Shown here piece after piece: positions 28,553 to 38,909 of a DNA stretch of 64,000 bases (its first letter is position 1; every line of letters begins with the position of its first letter). Source of the stretch: CAWBVG01 sp963792175 (GTDB lineage Bacteria; Acidobacteriota; Vicinamibacteria; Vicinamibacterales; CAVVIG01); NCBI GenBank assembly GCA_963792175.1, contig CAWBVG010000008.1:69191-133190 (forward strand), in the 5' to 3' direction. Below the pieces are notes generated by a model. It was not told the DNA's origin. It was given only the letters and a program-made list of their open reading frames with translations, and did no database searches. The position numbers were made by a program, and so were the translations under genes.

Positions 28553-29391
28553 AGCTGTCGCTCGGCTTCTCGCCGTGTCCGAACGATTGCTTCATGTTCG
28601 ACGCGATCGTCAACCGCCGCATCGATACCGAAGGGCTCGAGTTTGCCGTGCACCTCGCGGACGTCGAGCAGCTGAACGACGCGGCGCTGGCAGGACAGGC
28701 ACAGATCACGAAGCTGAGTTACCACGCCTACGCGCACTGCGTCGATCGCTACGTGCTGCTCGACGCCGGCAGCGCGCTCGGCCGCAACTGCGGTCCGCTG
28801 CTGATTTCAGCGCGCCGGCTCTCGATCGACGACGTGGCTGGCGGCGGTCTCCGCATCGCCATTCCCGGACAGTACACGACCGCGAATTTTCTGCTCGGTC
28901 TCGCGTGTCCCGGCGCGCTCGACAAGACCGAACTGCTGTTCTCGGAGATCGAATCGGCGATCCTGGCAGGCGACTTCGACGCCGGCCTGATCATCCACGA
29001 GAATCGGTTCACCTACCAGGCGAAGGGTCTCGAGAAGATCGTCGATCTCGGCGAGTTCTGGGAGGGCGAGACCGGCGCGCCGATTCCGCTCGGCGGCATC
29101 GTCATCAGCCGGCTGCTGCCGGACGAGGTCAAGGCCCGGGTGAACCGCGTCGTGCGCCGGAGCGTGGAGCACGCATTCGCGCACCGCTCGGACAGCCTGC
29201 CATTCGTGCGCGCGCACGCGCAGGAGATGAGCGAAGAGGTGATGTACAAGCACATCGACCTCTATGTGAACGACTTCTCGATCGACCTGGGCACTGAGGG
29301 GCGGCGAGCCGTGAGGTTGCTGTTCGAGCGGGCGCGGACCGCCGGGATCATCCCGGTTGTGACCGACGACCTGTTCTTATCGCGACCCTGA
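28549..29391 (+). CDS. mqnD: 1,4-dihydroxy-6-naphthoate synthase MqnD
   Basis: MqnD converts cyclic dehypoxanthine futalosine to dihydroxynaphthoate. The solute-binding-like fold of 280 residues begins SLGFSPCPNDCFMFDAIVN, then ITKLSYHAYAHCVDRYVLL, IAIPGQYTTANFLLGLACP, AGLIIHENRFTYQAKGLEK and PLGGIVISRLLPDEV. The His in LIIHENRF is the family's catalytic residue. The frame is intact, with a 4-bp overlap with mqnB. Confidence 0.94.
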   Translation: MKLSLGFSPCPNDCFMFDAIVNRRIDTEGLEFAVHLADVEQLNDAALAGQAQITKLSYHAYAHCVDRYVLLDAGSALGRNCGPLLISARRLSIDDVAGGGLRIAIPGQYTTANFLLGLACPGALDKTELLFSEIESAILAGDFDAGLIIHENRFTYQAKGLEKIVDLGEFWEGETGAPIPLGGIVISRLLPDEVKARVNRVVRRSVEHAFAHRSDSLPFVRAHAQEMSEEVMYKHIDLYVNDFSIDLGTEGRRAVRLLFERARTAGIIPVVTDDLFLSRP

Positions 29392-29455
29392 AAGGGCCGC
29401 GCTGACGACGATCGCGCGATCCTTCGAGCGCGTTGCGCGACCCTTCAGGGCCGCG
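29382..29455. repeat. Duplicated small palindrome between converging genes
   Basis: gcgaccctgaaagggccgcg (29382) and gcgacccttcagggccgcg (29437) are near-copies 55 bp apart, each with a ccct/aggg stem. They lie where mqnD and the minus-strand B12 operon converge and may help to stop transcription. Confidence 0.5.
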
Positions 29456-30223
29456 AGAGGATCGCGTGGATCTGCGCGACACCGTCAGTCAGGCTGGCCG
29501 GTCCCGGCTGCAGGATGTAGGTCGACTTGATTTCGTAGATGCGATCGTCGCGCACCGCGCGCACGTCCTGCCATCCCGGGCGTGAGCGGATTCTCTCCTT
29601 CCGAACCTTTTTGCCGCACCAGGACGCGAAGATCACCTCCGGGTCGCGGCGCGCGACCTCGGCGGGATCGACGATCCGATCTTTCGCGAGCGCCGCACCG
29701 GCCAGCTCCGGGAAAATCGGCGCGCCGCCGGCGATGCCGACGAGCTCTTCAACCCATCGGATGCCCGAGATCAGCGGCTCGTCCCACTCTTCGAAGAAGA
29801 CGCGCGGCCGCGCCGGCAGACGCTGCCGCTTCGCGGCGGATGCGATCCAGATACGCGTTCCAGACGATCGGCCAGCACTTCAGCCTGTGGCTGACAGCCG
29901 ACGAGGCCGCCGAGCATCCGGATCATCTGCAGAATTTCGGCGACCGTGCGCTGGTTGAAGGTGACGACCGTGAGGCCGCGCCGTACCAGTTCCGCCGCGA
30001 GTTCCGCCTGCAGATCGGAGAACGCCAGCACCAGATCCGGCTGAAGGGCCAGAATCTTGTCGAACCTGGCGTTGATGAACGCCGACACCTTCGGCTTCTG
30101 CCGCGCCTCCGGCGGCCGCACGGTATAGCCCGAGACGCCGACGACCCGGTCCCCCTGTCCGAGGAGGTAAAGGGTTTCGGTCGTCTCTTCCGTCAAACAG
30201 ACGATTCGCTGCGGGTAACGCAT
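29445..30223 (-). CDS. Second BtuF-like cobalamin-binding periplasmic-type protein
   Basis: It begins YPQRIVCLTEETTETLYLLG and has VVGVSGYTVRPPEARQKPK, DKILALQPDLVLAFSDLQAE and, after a frame change near 29810, VFFEEWDEPLISGIRWVEEL, FASWCGKKVRKERIRSRPGW and DDRIYEIKSTYILQPGP. The family is BtuF/FhuD-type substrate binding. No signal peptide is visible at this start; it may begin elsewhere or act in the cytoplasm. It is the last gene of the riboswitch-led operon and overlaps the DUF71 gene by 31 bp. The exact ligand is inferred. Confidence 0.82.
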
Positions 30224-30866
30224 AAATCGGTGAACACGAAGCCGTCGCGCTCGACGGTGATCCCGGTTTCGATCGGCACCGGGTGCGCGAACATCGGGCC
30301 GTCATAGGCGCAGGTGTGAAACTCGCCGCGCTCCGCGCAGGGGTCCACGTCCGGCGGCAGCTCGGCGAGCAGCGCCGCGTCGAACTCGCGCCCCGCGAAC
30401 GAACGATCCAGCACCTTCGGGTTGAGGCAGGTGATGCGCGCTCGCACGCCGGCCGCAATCATCTCGCGCGCGAGCGCCGACGTGTCGGCGCCAAACAGCG
30501 GGAACAACGGCGTCAAGCCGGTGCCGGCCAGGCGGTCTTCGCGATACCGCCTGACGTCCTCGAGGAAGAGATCCCCGAAGGCGATCTGGGTGAACCCTTC
30601 CGCCACCGCCCGCTCCACCGCGCCTCCATGGCGCGCTCGTACACGTCATTCGGACACGGCGACGGAATCGGAATCTGCCACAGCGGCAGCCCGAGCGCGC
30701 CGGCTTGCGCCTGCAGCACGTCGACACGCACCGCGTGCATGGCGACCCGCTGTGCCGCCTCGTTGATGGTCGTCAGCAGACCGCCGAGCTCGACACCCTG
30801 CTGCCGCAGCACATGCACCGTCCAGGCGCTGTCCTTGCCGCTCGACCACGACATCAGCGTCTTCAT
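30193..30866 (-). CDS. DUF71/COG2102 ATP-pyrophosphatase (Dph6-like, B12-associated), copy 2
   Basis: This is a PP-loop ATPase related to diphthine-ammonia ligase. The PP-loop LMSWSSGKDSAWTVHVL is followed by LPLWQIPIPSPCPNDVYE and, after a frame change near 30620, IAFGDLFLEDVRRYREDRL, LTPLFPLFGADTSALAREM and ERGEFHTCAYDGPMFAHPV, all family hallmarks. Bacteria lack diphthamide; DUF71 members in B12 loci have been predicted from genome comparison to act in B12 salvage. It overlaps btuF upstream by ATGA. This is one of two copies in the operon. Confidence 0.88.
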
Positions 30867-31724
30867 TTGAAGAGCTCTGGGTGCAGCGTCTTCGCCAGCC
30901 GCTCGGTGGCGAGCGACGACGCGCGGGCCGGGGACGACGAATTCCTCGCCTTGCAGCATGAAGACCTTGTGGTTCTTCACCGCGGGTATCGCCGGCAGCG
31001 CGTCCCACGCGCGCAGGTCCGCCGGTGCGGTCGCGTCGCCGCGGGCGTAGCGCAGCTCGATGATCACCTCAGGTGCGCGCGCCAGCACCAGCTCGGTGCT
31101 GAGCATGACCGATTGCTGCTTCACGTCCGCCAGGACGTTGGCGCCGCCGGCGGCTTCGACCATGTCGTGAAGGAAACCGACGCCGCCGCTCGCGTCGATG
31201 TTTCGCAGCGTGCCCGGCTCGCGCCCGAAGACGAGCAGCGTCTTCGGACGCGCGCTGCTCCCGGCGCGCGCGCGGATGTCGGCCAGCTGCCGCTCGATGC
31301 GATCGCGCGAGCGCGTTGCCAGCCGCTTCGACGCCGACGCGAGCGCCCAGCGAGCGGATGGTCTGGGTGATGTCGGCCAGGCCGCGGTGGACGTACGGGT
31401 AATAACGGCACGTGCGCGCGCTCGAGCTGCTGCCGCAGGTCCGCCTGGGTGCCGTACAGAATCACCAGGTCGGGCCGCAACGCGAGGATCCGCTCCACGT
31501 TTGGATCGAGCAGGGCGCCGACCCGCGGCAGCCGATCGACCTCGGGCGGGAACCGGTCGTAGCTCCCGACGGCCGACCAGCCGATCGCCGGCGCCCATCG
31601 CGAACAGCATCTCGGTGGTCGCGGGGATGATGGAGATGACGCGCGACGCGGCGGCTCGCGGTGCGGCTGACGCCGCCAGCAGCGCGCGTGACAGCCACGA
31701 AGACACGAAGACACGAAAACGCAT
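30863..31724 (-). CDS. btuF: BtuF-like periplasmic cobalamin-binding protein
   Basis: The start at 31724 gives a signal peptide (VFVSSWLSRALLAASAAPRA), then RVISIIPATTEMLFAMGAGD, the usual BtuF opening. After several frame changes it has KTLLVFGREPGTLRNIDASGG, DMVEAAGGANVLADVKQQS and AVKNHKVFMLQGEEFVVPGP, ending ATERLAKTLHPELFK. It delivers the ligand to BtuCD coded just upstream. A short 8-nt repeat (acgaagac) underlies the signal peptide. The stop overlaps the next DUF71 start. Confidence 0.87.
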
Positions 31725-31795
31725 GCTCAGTGTGCAAGCGCCGTGCGTGGCTTGCGCCACGACCGCGCGCCTCGAAGCGATCCCGAACGCCGGCG

Positions 31796-32814
31796 TCAGC
31801 GCATTCGCCGAAACAGCAGCCATAGGAAAAACGGACCTCCCAGAAACGCGGTGATGGCGCCGACGGGCATGCCCGCCGGCGCCGAACGCCGTGCGCGCGA
31901 TGACGTCGCAGATCACGAGAAACGCGCCGCCGAAGAGCGCCGCCGCCGGCAGCACCAGCCGGTGATCGGCGCCGACGATCAGCCGCACGATGTGCGGCAC
32001 GATGATGCCGACGAACGGAATCGGTCCGCCGAGCGAGACGGCGGATCCCGTCAACAGCGACGCGCTGACGAGCGCGACGCGCTCGGCCCTCCGCACGTCG
32101 ACGCCGCGCGACTCCGCCGCCTCGGCGCCGATGCTGACGAGGTCCAGCTCGCGCGGCAGCGTGCCGATCGCGACGCAGGCCGCCGCGATCGGCACCAGCG
32201 CGACGACGATGTCCGTGTAGCTGCCGACATCCATGCGATCCCATCATCCAGCGGATGCTGCGGAACGTGTCGGTGTAGTCGCCGAGGACCTGGATGAACC
32301 GATTCAACGCGCCAAGGAACGCGCTGAGGGCGACGCCGGCCAGCAGCAGCACGGTGCTGGACGTGCCGCGGCGGCGCGCGATCGACATCGCGTAGACGAT
32401 GCCGAGCGCACCGGCGGCGCCGGCGAACGTCGCGACCGGCACGGCCGAGACGCCGAGCACCGCGGTGTCGATGTGGAACGTGATGACGACAACGGCGCCG
32501 AGCGTCGCGCCCGACGACACGCCGAGCGTGTCGGGAGACGCCAGCGGGTTTCGCAGGAACGCCTGGAACACGACGCCGGCAATCGCGAAGGCGCTGCCGA
32601 CGAGCGCCGACGCCAGGACGCGCGGCAGCCGTGCGACGAAGAACACCTGGGCGTCGACGTTGTCGGCGAAGGGAATCGTCCGATCGAACACCCGCGACAA
32701 GTGGATCGTCGTGCTGCCGATGAGCGGCGCCGTCAGGCAGACGGCGATGGTCAGCGCGCCGAAGCCGGCGACCGTGGCCAGCAGACGCCGGCGGAGATCA
32801 CTGGGCGCGGCCAA
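31796..32814 (-). CDS. btuC: BtuC-like cobalamin ABC transporter permease (FecCD family)
   Basis: A polytopic membrane protein with FecCD motifs: ARLPRVLASALVGSAFAIAG, QAFLRNPLASPDTLGVSSGA, and after a frame change near 32225 DLVSIGAEAAESRGVDV, LTGSAVSLGGPIPFVGIIVP and HIVRLIVGADHRLVLPAAAL. It ends GAITAFLGGPFFLWLLFRRM after another shift near 31880. The start is probably TTG at 32814, inside the end of the ATPase gene. It forms the channel with BtuD. Confidence 0.9.
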
Positions 32815-33597
32815 GCGGCACCACGGTCAGGTGTCCGGCGCGGGGATGCGTCGTGACGTCGGCGATCGACACCGTACAGATCGCGAACGTGGGCCGGCGT
32901 CAGCACGGCGTCGGTCGGCCCCTGCGCGATGACGCGTCCGTCCTTCAGCAGCACCAGCTCCGTGCACAGCGTCGCCGCCAGGTTCAAGTCGTGCGTCGAC
33001 ACGACCATCGTCGTCCCGCGGTCGCGGTTCAGGCGCGAGAGCAGCGCCGCGATCTCGAACTGAAAGCCGAGGTCGAGCGAGGCGGTCGGCTCGTCGAGCA
33101 GCAGCACGTCGGACGCCTGAGCCAGCGCGCCGGCGATCACGACACGCTGTTTCTCGCCGCCGCTGAGCGCGGCGAAGCGGCGATCCTCGAAGCCCGCGGT
33201 GCCGGTGTCGGCCATCGCGCGCCGCGCGATCGCCAGGTCGCTCGCGCCTTCGAGCTCGAACGCGCCGAGGTGAGGGTAGCGGCCCATCATCACGATCTCG
33301 AGCGCCGAATAGTCGAACGCGCTGTGCGTTTCCTGAGGCACGACGGCGATCCGCCGCGCCAGATCGCGCCGCGACATCCCGGCGATCGTCTGTCCGTCGA
33401 GGAGCACGCGCCCGCGATCGGGGATCAGCGTTCCGGACAACAGTCGAAGCAGCGTCGTCTTCCCCGAGCCGTTCGGTCCGAGCAGACCGACGATCGGCGC
33501 CGCGCGAGACGCTCAGCGACACGCCGTCGACGACCGACCGCGCGCGGTTGTCGTACGCGAACGACACCTGCTCGACGGCCAGGGTGTCATTCACCAT
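32798..33597 (-). CDS. btuD: BtuD-like ABC transporter ATP-binding protein
   Basis: The ATPase of the B12 importer. LAVEQVSFAYDNRARSVVDG opens the domain; the P-loop region near 33490 contains a frame change. IAVVPQETHSAFDYSALEIV (Q-loop), FAALSGGEKQRVVIAGALAQ (signature), DVLLLDEPTASLDLGFQFEI (Walker B) and TTMVVSTHDLNLAATLCTEL (H-loop) are intact. Another shift near 32875 leads to the end HLTVVPLGRAQ. ATG at 33597 overlaps the DUF71 gene. Confidence 0.92.
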
Positions 33598-34307
33598 GCA
33601 GTTTTTGCAACCTGTCCGGCCCCGACCCGTTGCACCCCGGTGTCAGACCCGGGTCTGACCCCGACACGGTGACGTCGAGCGCCCAGCAGCCGGATCGCGA
33701 GACCTGCTCGCCGAACTCGAGGCGCAACGGCTCGCGAAACAGCGGGCTGTTGGTGACGACGGTGTGATACTCGCCGTTCTCGCCGCACGGATCGACGGCG
33801 AGTCGATCGAACTCGCCGAGCATGTCGATCGACAGCGTTCGCCCGAGCCAGCTTCGGTCGAGCCGCTCGGCGCGCGACGTCACGATGACCGCCTCGGCGC
33901 CCGACGCGACCCACTCGAGGAACAGATCGCGCGTCGATGCACCAAACAGCGGCTCCACCGCGGTGAGGCCCCGCGGTGCGCAGATGTTCTCGGCCCACTG
34001 GCGATGTTCGGGGAACAGGATGTCGCCGAACACCACGTGCGTGACGCCGTCTGCCGCCACGTCGTCGAGGGCGGCCGCGAACGCCGCGTCGTAGGTCGGC
34101 CAGGTGCAGCGGCTGGTGACCTGCCGCAATCCCAGCCGCTCCGCCTGCGCCGCGACGACGTCCGGGCGCAAGCCCGTGCGAACGGCTGCGCGCACCCTCT
34201 TCGTCGAACATCGTGATCATCGCCACGACCTCGAAGAGCGGAGCCGCGCGGTGAAGCGCCGCGCAGCTGTCTTTCCCGCCGCTCCACGAGATCGCGGCGC
34301 GCGGCAA
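33587..34307 (-). CDS. DUF71/COG2102 ATP-pyrophosphatase (Dph6-like, B12-associated), copy 1
   Basis: The PP-loop AAISWSGGKDSCAALHRA opens the protein, followed after a frame change near 34200 by VTSRCTWPTYDAAFAAALDD, THVVFGDILFPEHRQWAENI, LTAVEPLFGASTRDLFLEWV and DPCGENGEYHTVVTNSPLF. Known B12-linked DUF71 proteins share this set. The C-terminus carries an added run (SGSDPGLTPGCNGSGPD) coded by an 18-bp palindrome. TTG at 34307 is 1 bp from the btuB stop, so coupling is tight. It differs clearly from copy 2. Confidence 0.88.
33642..33659. repeat. Perfect 18-bp palindrome in the DUF71 copy 1 C-terminus
   Basis: gtcagacccgggtctgac is its own reverse complement. It lies in frame near the end of the coding region and is read as GSDPGL-type residues, outside the conserved domain. 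It looks like an inserted interspersed palindrome. Confidence 0.75.
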
Positions 34308-34308
34308 C

Positions 34309-36751
34309 TCAGTTGCCTCCGACGCGGACCGTCATTCCGGCGCGCACCGCGCGCGGCAGCGCCGGGAACCCCGCCACCGCCGCGAACTTCGCGTCGAACG
34401 CATTCTCCAGGACGACGTAGGCGCGAAGCCGTGGATGGATCTGGTAGGAGCCATGCACGTCGAACTTCTGGTAGGCCGGATCCATATCCTGGTTCGGCAG
34501 CAGCATCGAATAACCGAAGAACGGATCGCTCAGAAGGGTGCTGTCGTCCTGCGTGCCGACGAAATAGCCGGCGAGCGAGACCAGCGTCTTTCGCGCCGCG
34601 TACGAGACCACCACGCTTCCGGAATTCGCCGGGCGCCGGAACGGCCGGTTGCCGACGAGCGGCGCGTACTGACCGATCTTGATCGCGGGAAACGCGGGAT
34701 TGACCGCCGGCGTCAGCACGCCGCTGCTGAACGACTTCGTCACCTCGGCGTCGAGGTGCATATACGGACGCGAGCGCCCTGATCGGGCCGATGCGCGCCT
34801 CGCCCGACAGTTCGACGCCGCGCGACGTGTTGGACTGGGAGTTCAGGTAGGCGCCGAACGACGCCGCCGCCGCGGCCGCGGGCGGCACGCCGAGCTGCGG
34901 CAGGACGCCTTTGTTCACGTACTCGATCAGATTGTCGAACGCGTTGTCGAAGTAGGCGAGCCGGACCCGTCCGCGGCCGCCGGCCAGCCCCTGCTCCATG
35001 CCGACGTCGACGTTCCGGCTTCGCTCCGGACCAATCGGCTCGAGCGCGAGCGTTGTCGCGGTGGCGGGAGGCACGAGCGCGAACAGCGATGACAGTTCCT
35101 GATCGAGGCTCGGTTCCTTGATGCCTTTGCCGGCGTTGAAGGTGACCTTGGTGTCGCCGAACGCGTCGTTGGCGGATGGCTGCCGCAGATACGCGGCGAC
35201 CGACACGCGCGGCGTCCACGCGCCGCCGAAGATGTCGTTGTCGTCGAAGCCGAGGCCGCCGTTGACGTAGAGGTGTCCGCGCATCTGCGCGCGCGCCTCG
35301 ACGAACGCGCCGGCAGTTGGTGCGCGCCGTCTTCGACAGCCGAGCCGGATGCGCCGTGCTCGTTCTCGACGCGCACGCCGCCCGTGAGATCCAGCGCCGG
35401 CGTGACGCGGAAGATGGTTTCGCCATACAACAACCGCCGCGTGACGGTGGAATCGAATGTCGAGGGATAGGTCGCCGCCGTAGTCGAGAATCGCCCGGCC
35501 CGTCACGCTGTAGCCATTGCCGCCGGTGATCGTCGTGACGTCGCCGAGATAGTTGGCGAACGCCGATGGATCCGAACGCAATCCGGTCGGCGACGGGTTC
35601 ACGTAGTGAAAGTGCTGATCGGCGACGCTGAACCGGACGCGTGCTCGTCCACCGCGGCGAGAGCTGCGACTCGGCGGCAATCGACGCATAGGTCGTCGTC
35701 CGCGTCTGCGACGAATCGTCGGCGATGCCGAAGTAGTCGAACGCGTTCGGGCTGCCGTAGCTCGAGTCGATGTGGCGGACCGTGCCGCTGACGCTGGTCG
35801 TCGTGCCGAGCGATGACGCCGACCCGGCTGGCGAACGTGTTGTTCCGATACGCGTTGTTCGGCACGCTGTTGTCGGTCTGCAGGTGCGAGAACGCGGCGA
35901 AGTAGTCGAAGCGCGTCGATCGCCGCCGCCGAGCGACGCGTCGCCGCGCGAGGTGCCGAGGTTGCCGCCGTCGAGCGAGAGCGTCGCTTCCGGAACGCGC
36001 GACGCGCCGCGGCGCGTCGTGATGTTGATGACGCCGGTCAGCGCGTCGCTGCCGTACATCACGCTGTTCGAGCCGCGCAGCACCTCGACCCGTTCGACGC
36101 CCGTCGCCGCGAGATCAGAGAAGTCGAAGGCGCCGCCGATGTCGTTGGCCGGCACGCCGTCGATCAGCACCTTGGTGAAGTTGGAGGCGCCTCCGCGGAC
36201 GAACAGCGACGTCGTGCCGCCGCGCGCGCCGGTCTGGACGACTTCGACGCCCGGCACGGTCCGCAGCGGCTCGAGCAGATCCGTGTTGCCAAGCGCGTCG
36301 AGCAGCGCTGGCATCGAGCACCGTCACCGAGGCGCCGACCTGGGATTGCGGCACTTCGCGCCGCGGTCGCCGTGACGACCACATGCTGCTCCAGCGTTCC
36401 GACGCGCAGTGCCACCTGAACCGTCGCGCGGCCGCCGGCGCCGACGAACACCGGGTCCGAGCGCTGCGGCTCGAAATCCGGCCGCGGTCACATCGACCTG
36501 ATAGCGGCCTTCCGTCAGACCCTCGAACGACGAACGCCGCCGCGCGCGTCGCTCGTGCCGGCGGCGACGCGCTCTCCGTTGCGGTCAGCGTCACCGTGGC
36601 GGCGGATACCGGACCGCCGAGCTGATCGACGATCGTCGCCGTGCAGGGACGCATCCGCCGCGGCAGCCTGGCGTGAAAGCGCAGCGATGAAGAGGAACGC
36701 GAGTGCGAGACGGCAGGCCGCAGCCAGCCGCCAGAGGCGGGACGAATCCAT
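34309..36751 (-). CDS. btuB: TonB-dependent cobalamin receptor (BtuB-like)
   Basis: A receptor of about 810 residues: signal peptide (LALAFLFIAALSRQAAAADA), an N-terminal carboxypeptidase-like repeat domain (TIVDQLGGPVSAATVTLTA), plug domain (PGVEVVQTGARGGTTSLFVR, VLIDGVPANDIGGAFDFSDL, VERVEVLRGSNSVMYGSDAL) and a long barrel ending YVVLENAFDAKFAAVAGFPA and RAGMTVRVGGN. Frame changes occur at some eight places. A B12 riboswitch and SD ggaaggag precede the ATG, and B12 import genes follow, so cobalamin or a related corrinoid is the probable ligand. Confidence 0.9.
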
Positions 36752-36789
36752 GAGTCTCCTTCCGGCGTCTGTCGCGCCGAAGAAAGGAC

Positions 36790-37015
36790 GCCCCCGGTAG
36801 GCCAGGTTTCCTGACTCGCGGATCGCCGCTTCACGTCTGTCTTCCCAGGCGCCTTCACGCGTCTTCGACGCGCTTCGGCGACCCAGTGACATCTGCGACG
36901 TGTCGCTAGCCGCTTACAGTGGCGGGACCGTGTGGGCTTCGCACCCACTTCGCGTGGCCGCCGGGGCGAACGTCAAATTGTCTGCCACGCCTGGCACTTT
37001 GCCAGACGTACGGCG
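36790..37015 (-). promoter_or_regulatory. Cobalamin (B12) riboswitch
   Basis: Read on the minus strand, the leader has GCCACTG followed by TAAGCGGCTAGCGACACG, then GGGAAGACAGACGTGAAG and the end box GTCAGGAAACCTGGCCTACC (36795-36816), the conserved parts of the cobalamin aptamer. It lies about 40 bp ahead of the btuB start. In this family ligand binding turns expression off. Confidence 0.93.
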
Positions 37016-37118
37016 GAGTATAGCAGGGTTGCCTGAACCCGTTGTTTTCTCGTAACATTGGGTGCTCGTGTCCGAAAGCGGGACGCGGACAAATCCACGC
37101 ACAGACCGAGAGGACTGA

Positions 37119-37622
37119 ATGAGCAAGAGTTCGACCGTGACTGTCCGCGAGAAGCCTGTCGAGCAGGTGGCATCGGCGACGGTCGGCGGCCTGACGATTC
37201 ACGGCGAAACCTTGGTCGTCCAGACCGAGCAGCGCATCGAGCTCGTCGACCTCACCAAGACCGTGATGGAGTTCGTCCGGAAATTCAACATGCGCGAAGG
37301 TTTCGTCAGCCTCTGGTCGATGCATACGACCTGCGCGCTGTTCATCAACGAATTCCAGGTGGCGCTGCTCACCGACATCAAGCGCTTCCTCGAACAGATG
37401 GTCGCGCGCGACGCCGAGTGGATGCACAACGACCCCGAGCATTCGGACTGCGACCGGATGAACGCCGATTCGCACCTCCGCGCGCTGCTCCTCGGCCACA
37501 ACCTCACGCTCCAGGTCAGCGGCGGGGAAGTCGTGCTGGGCCAATGGCAGCGGATTCTGATGGCGGAGCTCGACGGCCCGCGGGCACGATCCCTCCGGAT
37601 ACAGATATTCGGAATTTCCTGA
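37119..37622 (+). CDS. yjbQ: YjbQ family protein (UPF0047, secondary thiamine-phosphate synthase type)
   Basis: The intact 167-residue frame has the UPF0047 pattern: ELVDLTKTVMEFVRKFNMRE, SLWSMHTTCALFINEFQVAL, HNDPEHSDCDRMNADSHLRA and VVLGQWQRILMAELDGPRAR. Some members show weak thiamine-phosphate synthase activity; the true role is not settled. The N-terminus has a 20-residue extension. It diverges from the B12 riboswitch with about 100 bp between. Confidence 0.92.
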   Translation: MSKSSTVTVREKPVEQVASATVGGLTIHGETLVVQTEQRIELVDLTKTVMEFVRKFNMREGFVSLWSMHTTCALFINEFQVALLTDIKRFLEQMVARDAEWMHNDPEHSDCDRMNADSHLRALLLGHNLTLQVSGGEVVLGQWQRILMAELDGPRARSLRIQIFGIS

Positions 37623-37644
37623 CGCGCGCGATCGGTCATTGGAT

Positions 37645-37722
37645 ACGCGCGATCGGGTAATTGGATAATTGGGTAATCTGGTAATTGCCATTACCCAATT
37701 TCCAAATTACCCAATTACCAGA
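37645..37722. repeat. Inverted array of 7-8-nt repeats (ggtaatt / aattacc)
   Basis: Units gggtaatt, ggataatt, gggtaatc, tggtaatt are mirrored by attaccca, atttccaa, attaccca, attaccag. The arms fit as a hairpin with its turn near 37688. The right arm is read as the first residues of mqnE. Confidence 0.85.
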
Positions 37723-38837
37723 TGCTCCAGCTCCCGCCTCGCGTTCTGCCGCCGGCCTTCAAGACATCCACGATAAGCTCGAGGCGCGCGAGCGCCTGAC
37801 TCTCGCGGACGGTGTCCGGCTGTTCGACTGCCCGGATCTCCTGGCCGTCGGCTGGCTGGCAAACCTCGAGCGCGAACGCCGTCACGCCGGCCGGACCTTC
37901 TACAACTTCAACATCCGCCTCGAGGCGACCAACGTCTGCGTCGCGAGCTGTCTGTTCTGCTCGTTCGCCCGCCTCAAGCCGGGCGATACCGGCGCGTACA
38001 CGATGACGCTCGAGGAAGTCTGGGACAAGCTGCGGACGCGCGCCCACCAGCCGCTGACCGAAATCCACGTCGTCAACGGCCTGCATCCGGACCTGCCGTT
38101 CGACTACTACACGGAGCTGCTGCGCGGGTTCAAGCGGATCCGCCCGGACATCCACCTGAAATGCTTCACGGCGGTCGAGATCGCGTTTTTCGCGGACTTG
38201 TACGGCAAGAGCGACGAACAGGTGCTGCGGGAGCTGATGGCGGCGGGACTCGACTCGCTGCCCGGCGGCGGCGCGGAAATCTTCGCCGCCCGCGTGCGCA
38301 AGAAGATCGCCAACGACGTGAACAAGTGCGACGCGGATCGCTACCTGTCGATCCATCGCCTCGCGCATCGCCTGGGCATGCGGACCAACGTGACGATGCT
38401 CTACGGGCACCATCGAGACGGCTGAAGAGCGGGTCGACCACATGCTGCGCGCGCGGGCGCTACAGGACGAGACCGGCGGCTTTCAGGCGTTCATCCCGCT
38501 GGCGTTTCATCCCGACAACAACCAGATGCGCAAGCTGCCCGCGCCGAGCGCGGCCGACACGCTGCGGGTCCATGCGGTGGCGCGTCTGATGTGCGACAAC
38601 ATCGATCACGTGAAGGCGTTCTGGATTGCGACCGGCGTCGAGATCGCGCAGACGGCGCTGTGGTTCGGCGCGGACGATCTCGACGGCACGGTGCAGGAAG
38701 AGAAGATCTACCACATGGCCGGATCGCCGACGCCGACAGCGATGACCACGCGGCAAATCGAGCGGCTGATCCGGGCAGCCGGCCGCGAGCCCGTCGAGCG
38801 CGACACGCTGTACAACGTCGTCGCGCGAGCCAGCTGA
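37685..38837 (+). CDS. mqnE: Aminofutalosine synthase MqnE (radical SAM)
   Basis: MqnE makes aminofutalosine from chorismate-derived enolpyruvyl-benzoate and SAM. The radical SAM cysteines are in TNVCVASCLFCSFARLKPG (C-x3-C-x2-C). EIHVVNGLHPDLPFDYYTEL, AGLDSLPGGGAEIFAARVRK and, after a frame change near 38412, GFQAFIPLAFHPDNNQMRK and QTALWFGADDLDGTVQEEKI are typical. The N-terminal start is doubtful: TTG 37685 is in a repeat that adds PLPNFQITQLPD; ATG at 37722 is in another frame. It works with mqnB and mqnD at 28 kb. Confidence 0.93.
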
Positions 38838-38909
38838 ACGGGGCGTTGGCTCCTTCAGGTCTGGGGGCGTCGGCTGGGAATTTGCGCCGGTTCGCCGGGT
38901 GTTATAGTT

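Noticed and set aside
29382..29455. Duplicated palindrome considered as a tRNA or small RNA.
   Set aside because: Only short stems are possible, with no cloverleaf or promoter signal.
33587..34307. DUF71 protein as a true diphthine-ammonia ligase.
   Set aside because: Diphthamide is not made in bacteria, and both copies lie in a riboswitch-led B12 operon.
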